From contig JBHIEG010000051.1 in NCBI GenBank assembly GCA_046760505.1, forward strand, positions 1 to 8,284: a stretch of DNA of 8,284 bases, in the 5' to 3' direction. The notes under the pieces are model-generated. The model saw only the letters and a program-made list of their open reading frames with translations. It was not told the origin of the DNA and made no database searches. Of this stretch, positions 1 to 6,106 are shown in pieces. A program made the translations under genes and the position numbers. The stretch comes from CAYFZR01 sp046760505 [NCBI: Candidatus Hydrothermarchaeota archaeon]. Its GTDB lineage: Archaea > CAYFZR01. Each line of letters starts with the position of its first letter. The first letter of the stretch is position 1.

Positions 1-285
1 TATGCCTGGAAGTTAGATGGTGCAAAAAGAGGAGATGAAGTAGCAACCTTAATTCCGGTTGCTCATTATGTAAAGCATGTACATATCAAAGATGTGGTTG
101 GGAGAAGAGCAGTAACACTAGGACAAGGTGAGGTTAATTTGAAAGAATGTCTTCAAATTCTTAAGCAAAATAACTATGAGGGAGTACTTTCATACGAGAC
201 TGAGGGAGAAGACCCACTTGAAATAAGTCAGAGAATGATAGAAGAAAGTCGAAGGTATTTAATGCAACTTTTGGAAGAGCTATGA
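1..285 (+). CDS. Sugar phosphate isomerase/epimerase, C-terminal part (5' end outside window)
   Basis: The frame is open from base 1 to the TGA at 283-285, giving 94 codons; the start lies upstream of the window. The visible part looks like the last two strands of a xylose-isomerase-like (AP endonuclease 2 family) TIM barrel. It has HVHIKD, which carries a metal-binding or catalytic His, then GQGEVNLKECLQIL, then NNYEGVLSYETEG, where the Glu occupies the usual C-terminal metal-ligand position. Proteins ending this way are cytoplasmic, metal-dependent sugar or keto-sugar isomerases and epimerases. The substrate cannot be read from this fragment. It is a different protein from the complete epimerase at 6107-6943. 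It lies 107 bp before the amidohydrolase gene on the same strand, so the two may share a transcript. The family call is fairly secure and the exact activity is unknown. Confidence 0.75.
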   Translation, partial: YAWKLDGAKRGDEVATLIPVAHYVKHVHIKDVVGRRAVTLGQGEVNLKECLQILKQNNYEGVLSYETEGEDPLEISQRMIEESRRYLMQLLEEL

Positions 286-333
286 TCAGTTATTAACGAG
301 AACTTCTTGAAATATTTTACTTACAAAAATTTA

Positions 334-379
334 GAGGTAGTTTACTATGGGGACAAATGGCCCTCCGGTAAACCACCTC
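334..379 (+). promoter_or_regulatory. Leader stem-loop before the amidohydrolase gene
   Basis: GAGGTAGTTTAC (334-345) pairs with GTAAACCACCTC (368-379): 11 of 12 positions match, with one A/C mismatch at 339. The 22-nt loop can add a few more G-C pairs (349-352 with 363-366). The left arm holds an SD-like GAGGT and the right arm holds CACCTC, which is anti-SD-like. No real T-run follows, so a simple intrinsic terminator is less likely than a translational control or mRNA-processing structure. Confidence 0.45.
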
Positions 380-388
380 AAAATATAA
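347..388 (+). CDS. Possible 13-codon leader peptide (upstream ORF)
   Basis: An ATG at 347 opens a 13-codon frame (MGTNGPPVNHLKI) ending with TAA at 386-388. An SD-like AGAGGTAG at 333-340 lies at good spacing. The stop is four bases before the amidohydrolase ATG at 393, and that gene has no convincing SD of its own, so translational coupling is possible. The ORF runs through the loop and right arm of the hairpin at 334-379, so a translating ribosome would melt it. An ORF this short can easily arise by chance. The peptide has no recognisable family and no run of codons for a single amino acid. Confidence 0.3.
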   Translation: MGTNGPPVNHLKI

Positions 389-392
389 TATT

Positions 393-1217
393 ATGATAAT
401 AGATATTCACGCTCATGTAGAATATAAGAACGCGAATGAGAGATATTCACCAAAGGAATTTATAGTTGGAATGGATAAAGGAGGTATAGATAAATCCATA
501 ATTCTGGGGTGTGATCACGGTAGTTTTGCCTTAACAAATTTTGAAGATAATGAAGTAGCCTCTTTCTGCCAAAAGTATCCGGATCGACTGGTTGGTTTCG
601 CCTCGGTTCATCCTCATAGATTTAATCCTCATTTGAAAGTTGAACGAGCAGTGAAAAAACTGGGATTAAGAGGCGTGAAATTATACCCTCATGCTGGCTT
701 CTATGCTAATGATTTGCGTTTGGATCTTGTTTATGAAAAATGTATGGAATTGAATATTCCTGTAATGATTCACACAGGTGTTAAAGCTCTTCGGGAGCAA
801 TGCTTAAAATACAATAATCCTGTATACATAGACGATGTTGTAACACAATTTCCCAAGCTCAAGGTTATTATGTGCCATGGAGGTTTTCCGTGGTGTGACG
901 AATTTTTGGCAGTTGCTTATTCAGCTCCTAATGTGTGGGTAGATCTAACTTTCTTGGATTATATAGAAAATGCTTTTAAAAAGAGAGGATTATGTGAAAG
1001 AATTATGAAAAATTTAGTGGAAGTTATAGGTCCCAAAAGGTTACTTTGGGGCTCCGAAGGGCCCTTTATGAACCTTCCTCTTTTTGGTCACCATACACCT
1101 GATTATTATATCAGATCTCAGAATTTTTTAGTTAAGCGATTTGATTTTCTTAGTGAGGAAGACAAAACGGATATTCTGGGAAATAATGCAGCTAGACTGC
1201 TGAACATTCAATTGTAA
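393..1217 (+). CDS. Amidohydrolase-2 family metal-dependent hydrolase
   Basis: This 274-residue protein belongs to the amidohydrolase-related TIM-barrel family (Amidohydro_2), which includes sugar lactonases, other hydrolases and decarboxylases. It opens with the metal-binding HxH at H6/H8. GVKLYPH (residues 94-100) follows, then a His at the end of a strand in VMIHTG (H127), then VIMCHGG (H162), and finally RLLWGSEGP (217-224). The C-terminus GNNAARLLNI is typical of the family. The usual acidic ligand, normally Asp in GSDxP, is Glu222 here. The length is normal and there is no signal peptide, so it is cytoplasmic. ATG 393 places HxH at the very N-terminus, as expected, but lacks a good SD; coupling to the short ORF just upstream could explain this. 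In a sugar locus a lactonase role is plausible but unproven. Confidence 0.85.
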   Translation: MIIDIHAHVEYKNANERYSPKEFIVGMDKGGIDKSIILGCDHGSFALTNFEDNEVASFCQKYPDRLVGFASVHPHRFNPHLKVERAVKKLGLRGVKLYPHAGFYANDLRLDLVYEKCMELNIPVMIHTGVKALREQCLKYNNPVYIDDVVTQFPKLKVIMCHGGFPWCDEFLAVAYSAPNVWVDLTFLDYIENAFKKRGLCERIMKNLVEVIGPKRLLWGSEGPFMNLPLFGHHTPDYYIRSQNFLVKRFDFLSEEDKTDILGNNAARLLNIQL

Positions 1218-1289
1218 GAAGAATGTAGCTTAAGGGCGTGAGGATCGAGATGAAAAGAAGAGCCTTGTAAGGTTGGAAGAGAGGAAATA

Positions 1290-1451
1290 AGTAATTCCTT
1301 TGCTTTAAGTATTGCTTTATCGCCGGAAAAGTCTGGTTTTGGTTTCCTTATTTTTGCAGATGATATTGAAAGAGGGATAAAAAATGCTGCTCAAGTGGGG
1401 TTTAGCGCTGTAGAACTAAGTTTAAGAGATAATGATTCTGATACCTCATAG
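1290..1451 (+). pseudogene. Truncated 5' fragment of a second IolO-like epimerase gene
   Basis: Translating from 1290 gives a copy of the first 50 or so residues of the epimerase encoded at 6107. Both contain ALSPEKSGFG, then GIKNAA, then GFSAVELSLRD. By hand count about 38 of 49 aligned residues are identical, and many of the nucleotide differences are in third codon positions, so the copy was probably once functional and under selection. The position matching the GTG start is AGT here, the frame has a TGA upstream with no ATG or GTG after it, and homology ends at about 1442, with a TAG at 1449-1451. The catalytic part of the barrel, including all metal ligands, is missing. It is a dead remnant lying just upstream of the transporter genes, whereas the intact copy lies just downstream of them. 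Confidence 0.85.
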
Positions 1452-1664
1452 GAAATTCTAATTATTCTCATACTGGATACCGTCAAGCAAATGATGTTAA
1501 GATACAATAGGCAATTCACTTTGAAAATTTATTAATTGCTCGTGCATTTTCACTGAATGAGGCTAAAGAAGCTGCGAAGAAATCCTTCGAGCTATATTCT
1601 TTAAAAGTAGAGTTTGTCTCTCTCGTAGAGAGGACAGAGAACTTAGTTTTATTAAGGTGGGAAG
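1452..1664 (+). other. Decayed stretch upstream of the ABC ATPase gene
   Basis: About 210 bp without an intact gene. One + frame reads GNSNYSHTGYRQAND before an in-frame TAG at 1508-1510. It then stays open from 1511 past the ATPase start, including EAAKKSFELYSLKVEFVSLV followed by ERTENLVLLRW, but has no plausible start codon. This second piece faintly recalls the N-terminus of aminoglycoside-phosphotransferase-like kinases, but the match is by eye and weak. A short imperfect hairpin (GTCTCTCTC, GTA, GAGAGGAC) lies at 1616-1635. No promoter stands out, although the transporter message must begin or pass through here. Confidence 0.3.
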
Positions 1665-2447
1665 ATGAAAGAAGGCGGACAATTACTCGAAAAAAATACA
1701 AAAACAGAGGAAGAGCTGCAAAAGCCTATTTTAGAGGTAAAAGGAATAACAAAACGATTTGGAGGAATCGTAGCATTAGAAAAAGTGGATCTTAAACTTC
1801 ATCCTAATGAGGTTTTGGCACTTCTTGGAGATAATGGAGCAGGAAAAACAACTTTAATAAAAGTTATCTGTGGAGCATATTATCCTAATGAAGGAAAAAT
1901 TTTTGTAGAAGGTAAAGAAGGGAAAATTACCAATCCCGAAGAAGCAGCAAATTTGGGGATCGAGACAATATACCAAGATCTGGCTTTATTTGATGTTCTT
2001 GATATCCCGACCAATCTCTTTATGGGAAGAGAGATCGAACGATCTCTCCGGATACTTGATAAAAAGAAGATGAAAAAAAAATCCTGGGATATTCTTAAGA
2101 AGTTAAAAATTGAGATTAAATCTATAAATCAGAGAGTAGAGAATCTTTCAGGGGGACAACGACATGCAGTCGCTATTGGGAGAGCTATTTATGTAGGTAA
2201 TGTGCCAAAAATCATTCTTATGGATGAGCCAACCGCTGGTTTAGGAGCAAAGGAAAGCGATAAGCTACTTGACCTTATAAAGGAATTGAGAGAAAAGGGA
2301 ATCTCGGTAATACTAATAAGTCATAACCTGCAGCATGTTTTTGCTGTTGCAGACCGTGCTGTTGTCTTAAGAAGTGGCAAGGTAGTAGGAGAAAAAAAAA
2401 TTGTGGAAACGAGCACTGCTGAGCTTATACAAATGATGATAGGATGA
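1665..2447 (+). CDS. Sugar ABC transporter ATP-binding protein, single nucleotide-binding domain
   Basis: This 260-residue ATPase would power import through the adjacent RbsC-type permeases from the cytoplasmic side of the membrane. It has Walker A GDNGAGKTT at 55-63, the Q-loop in YQDLALFD (Q104), signature LSGGQRHAVAIGRA at 161-174, Walker B IILMDEPTAGLG at 183-194, and the H-loop LISHNLQHVF (H220). Sequence and order match the CUT2/ribose-type ATPases. It carries one ABC domain instead of the fused pair of about 500 residues seen in RbsA, XylG or MglA, so it resembles FrcA and probably works as a homodimer. A good SD (AAGGTGG, 1654-1660) sits four bases before ATG 1665. The first 20 residues are charged and poorly conserved. 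Permease 1 follows after 48 bp, so the two are probably co-transcribed. The substrate cannot be read from the ATPase. Confidence 0.95.
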   Translation: MKEGGQLLEKNTKTEEELQKPILEVKGITKRFGGIVALEKVDLKLHPNEVLALLGDNGAGKTTLIKVICGAYYPNEGKIFVEGKEGKITNPEEAANLGIETIYQDLALFDVLDIPTNLFMGREIERSLRILDKKKMKKKSWDILKKLKIEIKSINQRVENLSGGQRHAVAIGRAIYVGNVPKIILMDEPTAGLGAKESDKLLDLIKELREKGISVILISHNLQHVFAVADRAVVLRSGKVVGEKKIVETSTAELIQMMIG

Positions 2448-2495
2448 GCTAACGGTTATTTCAACGAATTAAAGAATGAGGTAAGGAGTTTTTAA

Positions 2496-3506
2496 GTGAG
2501 GCGAACAAACAATGTAAAATTTCTGACAAAATTTGACTTGGCGTCCATTTTTCCCAAGGAGATAGGGAATGTTTTATTATATTTTTCTCGATGGTTCGCT
2601 TTACTTTTGCTATTTATTTTCCTTTCTTTCATTTGTCGTCCATACTTTTTTTCCATCCGAAATATTATCAACATCCTTAGACAAGCCTCTCTTCTCTACA
2701 TAATCTCAATTGGTGTAACGCTGACTATCTTATCAAAGGGAATAGATCTTTCTATAGGGGGAGTTTTAGCTTTTTCTTCCTGCATAGCGGCCTCATTTTT
2801 AAAACAGCGGATCCCTATGTGTGTCGGAATATTAGTGGGACTTGGACTTGGTTCCTTATGCGGCTTGGCAAATGGTGCCATAGTAGCTCTGATAAAAGTT
2901 CACCCATTCATTGCTACCTACGCGATGATGTGGATTTCTAGAGGTATCGCTTATGTGTATATGAAAGGGAATATAATTTTTGGTTTTTCTCCTGAGTTTC
3001 GTTTCCTGGGTGGCGGAAGAATCTTGGGTATTCCTACTCCTATAATGTTTGCCGGCTTTATCTTTCTGATTTTCTATTTTCTTTCATATCATACCAAGTT
3101 AGGGAAGGCTATCTATGGAGTGGGTGCTAATATGGAGGCCGCACGACTTTTAGGGGTTAATGTCAATGAAACCTTAATAATTACCTACGGACTAAGTGGA
3201 CTTTTGGCTGGCGTCGGGGGTTTGCTTTATATTTCGCGTCTAAATGCGGCTGAGCCTGCAATAGGAGAATTATTTATGCTTGAGACCATTGCTGCGACCA
3301 TTCTTGGCGGTACACCCTTTAGGGGAGGTGAAGGAGGGATTATCAATACTATTAGTGGCGTTTTGATGATAACTTTGACAATCAATGGCATGAATATGTT
3401 GGGTGTTTCTATATTTTGGCAACAATTTGTATTGGGTACAGTAGTAGTTATGGGAATTTTGGCGAATCAGTATATTGGAAGACTTTTGTATGTGTCCCAG
3501 AGATAA
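2496..3506 (+). CDS. RbsC-type sugar ABC transporter permease 1
   Basis: A 336-residue inner-membrane permease of the ribose/xylose/galactose (CUT2, BPD_transp_2) type. Hydrophobic segments fall at about 33-47, 65-79, 85-101, 108-133, 180-197, 225-246, 262-271, 283-300 and 310-324. The family motif SKGIDLSIGG spans 80-89. The coupling region that contacts the ATPase is around 206-242 (IYGVGANMEAARLLGVNVNE and what follows). A glycine-rich ILGGTPFRGGEGG runs from 269 to 281, a strong family mark. GTG 2496 is chosen because TAAGGAG at 2482-2488 is seven bases upstream and no better ATG exists before the first helix. It is clearly a paralogue of the permease at 4904-5932 but strongly diverged. 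A roughly 310-bp gap containing a transposase relic separates it from the binding-protein gene. Confidence 0.93.
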   Translation: MRRTNNVKFLTKFDLASIFPKEIGNVLLYFSRWFALLLLFIFLSFICRPYFFSIRNIINILRQASLLYIISIGVTLTILSKGIDLSIGGVLAFSSCIAASFLKQRIPMCVGILVGLGLGSLCGLANGAIVALIKVHPFIATYAMMWISRGIAYVYMKGNIIFGFSPEFRFLGGGRILGIPTPIMFAGFIFLIFYFLSYHTKLGKAIYGVGANMEAARLLGVNVNETLIITYGLSGLLAGVGGLLYISRLNAAEPAIGELFMLETIAATILGGTPFRGGEGGIINTISGVLMITLTINGMNMLGVSIFWQQFVLGTVVVMGILANQYIGRLLYVSQR

Positions 3507-3532
3507 ATGGTTCTTTGATAATTTTTGGGGAA

Positions 3533-3682
3533 TTATGGAGGGCGCTCCCATTTAACAAGAATTCTGGCACGAAGATAGTCAAAGTTGGGTAGACCACAGG
3601 CTATATGCTTTATGAGTTTAATCCTGTTAATTATTCCCTCTACTGGTCCATTAGTGAGAAACGTTCTGAAGTAGTCATGGAG
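3533..3682 (-). pseudogene. C-terminal relic of an ISL3-type (IS204/IS1001/IS1165) transposase
   Basis: On the - strand a frame of 49 codons is open from 3682 to a TAA at 3533-3535. It reads LHDYFRTFLTNGPVEG, then IINRIKLIKHIACG, then LPNFDYLRARIL. NGxVEGxxNRIKLIKRxxYGxxxFxxLRxRxL is the hallmark C-terminal block of ISL3-family DDE transposases, and the Glu of VEG is the last catalytic residue. Upstream in the same frame a TAA (complement of 3683-3685) interrupts the reading. The rest of the element, with the first two catalytic Asp residues, is not recognisable in the window, so this is a dead remnant of about 150 bp. It faces the surrounding operon and ends 26 bp past the permease 1 stop. 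I identified no terminal inverted repeats. The family call is by eye from the motif. Confidence 0.75.
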
Positions 3683-3711
3683 TTATCCTTCGATCCTTGC
3701 TACCAGATACG

Positions 3712-3778
3712 CATCTCAAAAGAAAAATTTCCAAGGGAAGGAGGTGAGAGGCGTAAAGGCGACCATTCTTTTGAGATG
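3712..3778 (+). promoter_or_regulatory. Inverted repeat in the leader of the binding-protein gene
   Basis: CATCTCAAAAGAA (3712-3724) is perfectly complementary to TTCTTTTGAGATG (3766-3778): 13 of 13 bases, enclosing 41 nt. The loop contains AAGGAGGTGA (3737-3746), a near-perfect SD with no obvious start codon behind it. The right arm ends 38 bp before the binding-protein ATG. The structure may be a regulatory stem in the mRNA leader, an operator-like dyad, or a by-product of the insertion element whose transposase relic lies immediately beside it. Confidence 0.4.
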
Positions 3779-3816
3779 AGGCTGTTCAAAATAAACATTG
3801 AAGAGGAGGAATAAAA

Positions 3817-4785
3817 ATGCTTAAAATATTTAAAAAACTTGTGGTGATTTCATTGGTGTTTGTGTTGCTTGTTAGTCTAGGAACAACAGGAGTAGCTTTT
3901 GGAAAAAAGATTGAAATAGCGTTGATTACGAAAAATTTGATCAACCCCTTTTGGATAACAATGAAGGATGGGGCTATGATGGCAGCGGATGACTTAGGGA
4001 TAAAACTGACTTATTATGCTCCCATTAAACCTGATAACGTATTAGAGCAAATTAGCATAATGGAAAGTCTTATCGAGAGAAAAATAGATGGGATAGTAGT
4101 TGTGCCAGCTGATTCTAAAGGTATCATTCCTGGAATTGAGAAAGCTAATAAAGCCGGCATACCAGTTGCTACCTCTAATACTCGTGCATTTGGAGGAAAG
4201 ATAGTAGGACATGTAGGGGTTGGAAATTATGATGCAGCTTACACTGTTGCAAAATATATGCTCGATAAAAAACTCCAGGGAAAAGGTAAAATTATAATCT
4301 TAGAGGGTACACCTGGCTCCTCAACAGGCATGGAGAGAAAACGAGGATTTGACGATGCAGTAAAAGAATTCCCGGGTATCACTGTATTAACTTCTCAAAC
4401 AGCGTTATATGTTCGAAAAGAAGGAATGAGAGTGATGGAGAATTTGCTGTCTCGTTTCCCTAAAATTGATTTAGTATTAGCTGCTAATGATGAAATGGCT
4501 CTGGGAGCAATTGAGGCTATTAAAGCTGCTGGAAGGATGGATGAAATACTGGTTTCCGGATTTGACGCTAATAATGATGCAGTAAAGGCAGTTGCAAAGA
4601 AAGAACTTGTGGCGACAGTGGACCAAGGACCTATTGAACAGGCTTATTGGGCAGTTGTAGATGTATATGCTGCTTTAAAAGACCATGCTCGTATACCCCC
4701 TTATATAGCTACGCCAGCAGTACTTGTTGATGGAAGCAATGTGGAAGAGTATTTGAAAGAAAGGGGGTTAAAAGTAGAAAAGTAG
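3817..4785 (+). CDS. RbsB-type periplasmic sugar-binding protein
   Basis: A 322-residue substrate-binding protein of the periplasmic-binding-protein type 1 (Peripla_BP_4, ribose-binding-like) fold. Residues 1-29 are a signal peptide: Lys-rich start, hydrophobic core VVISLVFVLLVSLG, then GVAFG before KK. There is no lipobox Cys, so the mature protein should be soluble. The mature N-terminus IEIALITKNLINPFW (32-46) matches the first strand and the NPF/W pocket segment of the family. Likely ligand contacts, by analogy with RbsB, are N43, F45, W46, D99, S120/N121, R175, N224, D250 and Q270. ANDEMALGAIEAIKAAG (223-239) and VSGFDANNDA (246-255) are typical. The SD GAGGAGGA (3804-3811) is close to ATG 3817. 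A strong stem-loop follows the stop and may raise its mRNA level relative to permease 2. The ligand is probably a sugar, keto-sugar or polyol but cannot be assigned. Confidence 0.93.
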   Translation: MLKIFKKLVVISLVFVLLVSLGTTGVAFGKKIEIALITKNLINPFWITMKDGAMMAADDLGIKLTYYAPIKPDNVLEQISIMESLIERKIDGIVVVPADSKGIIPGIEKANKAGIPVATSNTRAFGGKIVGHVGVGNYDAAYTVAKYMLDKKLQGKGKIIILEGTPGSSTGMERKRGFDDAVKEFPGITVLTSQTALYVRKEGMRVMENLLSRFPKIDLVLAANDEMALGAIEAIKAAGRMDEILVSGFDANNDAVKAVAKKELVATVDQGPIEQAYWAVVDVYAALKDHARIPPYIATPAVLVDGSNVEEYLKERGLKVEK

Positions 4786-4797
4786 TCAGCTAACTTC

Positions 4798-4846
4798 ATA
4801 GCCGAAGGAGAATAGTGTCAGTTTAATCGCTATCTTCTTCGGCTAT
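4798..4846 (+). terminator. Strong intercistronic stem-loop after the binding-protein gene
   Basis: ATAGCCGAAGGAGAATAG (4798-4815) pairs with CTATCTTCTTCGGCTAT (4830-4846), with one bulged base and one G-U pair, leaving a 14-nt loop. It starts 13 bp after the binding-protein stop. The following sequence (AGTTTAAG) is not a proper T-run, so full termination is doubtful. A partial terminator or 3'-end stabiliser that leaves binding-protein mRNA in excess over permease 2 mRNA fits better, as known for REP hairpins after malE. Confidence 0.6.
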
Positions 4847-4903
4847 AGTTTAAGTAAGGAACTCGCTATCAAAATCAGGATAGGAAGGATTATTTTTGTA
4901 AAG

Positions 4904-5932
4904 ATGCAGAGTGAAGAGATAAAGACATTAAGTTCTTCCCTCAAAAAGTCAGCAACTGCTCCTGTTCAAAAAAGCACGAAAGTAAGGTACACAAATCAAT
5001 TCTTTTTTTTAATGGAGAAAATTCCCCACTCTACCTACGGACTCATAGGGTTAATCATTTTATTTTCTTTTATTGCTCCTTCTTTCCTTTGCTTGTCTAA
5101 TTTTTCATTAGTACTTTTGCAGAGCTCAATTCTATTAATGGTATCATTGGGAATGACCATAGTTATTCTCAGTGAGGGTATAGATCTCTCTTTGGGTGCT
5201 GTACTTGGCTTAATGGGTGTGGTAACTACTTTACTATGCCATCGAGGCGTGGGAATTGTAATATCTATCCTTGGTGGACTTGGAGTGGCCTGTATATTTG
5301 GCCTTATAAATGGTTTGTTCATCTCTAAAGCTAAACTTCCCCCTTTTATAGTTACTTTTGGAACGATGGGAATGGCGCAAAGCCTTGCTTTAGTTTTAAG
5401 TAAAGGATCATCGATCCCTGGATTACCGACCTTTATTCGTTTTACAGGTGAGGGATATTTAGCTTCTATTCCTGTTCCTGTTTGGATAGCGGGGATAAGC
5501 TGTATTTTTATATATTTTGTGCTTTCTCAAACTAGATTTGGCACGCATGTTTACGGTATCGGAGCAAGCGAAGAATCAGCGCTACTCTGTGGAATTAATG
5601 TCGAGCGGTGCAAGATATTGATTTATTTCTTAGCCGCTCTGTTGGCTAGTATTGGAGGGCTTATAACTATTGGTCGTATGAATTCTGCTCATCCCACTGT
5701 GGGAATCGGTATGGAGTTCGATGCCATTGCGGCTGTTATAATAGGAGGGACTAGTCTTTTTGGAGGTGAAGGTGGAGTACTAAGGACTATAATTGGCACA
5801 TTAATAATTGGCGTATTAAGAGACGGTTTAAATCTAATGGGAATTCCCAGTACATGGCAAATTTCTATCATTGGAGTACTTATACTCTTCGCGGTTGTTG
5901 GAGATAGCCTTGCTAGACGATCTAAAGGATAG
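4904..5932 (+). CDS. RbsC-type sugar ABC transporter permease 2
   Basis: A 342-residue inner-membrane permease of the CUT2 (BPD_transp_2) family and a diverged paralogue of permease 1. It has a polar N-terminal tail of about 40 residues, longer than that of permease 1, then hydrophobic segments at about 45-62, 68-90, 96-111, 116-140, 190-208, 236-256, 273-281, 294-305 and 317-333. Family motifs are SEGIDLSLGA (90-99), the coupling region VYGIGASEESALLCGINVE (216-234), and IIGGTSLFGGEGG (279-291). ATG 4904 is the best in-frame start, but the only SD-like run (AGGAAGGA, 4882-4889) is 14 bases upstream, an unusually long spacing, so translation may be weaker. No second ATPase accompanies it. It probably pairs with permease 1, or with itself in an alternative transporter using the same ATPase. 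Confidence 0.92.
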   Translation: MQSEEIKTLSSSLKKSATAPVQKSTKVRYTNQFFFLMEKIPHSTYGLIGLIILFSFIAPSFLCLSNFSLVLLQSSILLMVSLGMTIVILSEGIDLSLGAVLGLMGVVTTLLCHRGVGIVISILGGLGVACIFGLINGLFISKAKLPPFIVTFGTMGMAQSLALVLSKGSSIPGLPTFIRFTGEGYLASIPVPVWIAGISCIFIYFVLSQTRFGTHVYGIGASEESALLCGINVERCKILIYFLAALLASIGGLITIGRMNSAHPTVGIGMEFDAIAAVIIGGTSLFGGEGGVLRTIIGTLIIGVLRDGLNLMGIPSTWQISIIGVLILFAVVGDSLARRSKG

Positions 5933-6106
5933 AATTATATTTAAACTGTTCTCGGACAATGTCTGGTAAAAATATCGCAGAAAGGCTTAAGTAGAGAGAA
6001 AGGAATGGTCCAAACTTTGTTAAAATTGATCAAGAGAACACTGAGGTTCAAAGACATTGCTGATGAAAGACATAAATAAGTATGGGGTAAGATAGGGGGA
6101 AAAATA

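Noticed and set aside
384-389. TATAAT just before the amidohydrolase start
   Set aside because: It ends three bases from the ATG, too close to act as its -10 box, and no -35 partner is evident; AT-rich chance is likely.
3537-3548. GGAG-GGCG-CTCC mini-hairpin after permease 1, considered as a terminator
   Set aside because: The stem is only four G-C-rich pairs with no T-run, and the bases are explained as the end of the transposase relic.
3605-3814. A 69-codon + strand frame ending two bases before the binding-protein ATG
   Set aside because: It has no SD at its ATG, its first third is antisense to the ISL3 transposase relic, and its Glu-rich tail is just the SD of the next gene read as codons.
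5948-6040. TGTTCTC and GAGAACA inverted pair flanking the permease 2 to epimerase gap
   Set aside because: Only seven bases long and about 80 bases apart, which is expected by chance.
5942-6079. A roughly 45-codon open + frame ending in KDIADERHK between permease 2 and the epimerase
   Set aside because: It has no convincing start with SD and matches no family I recognise; it may be decay debris or chance.
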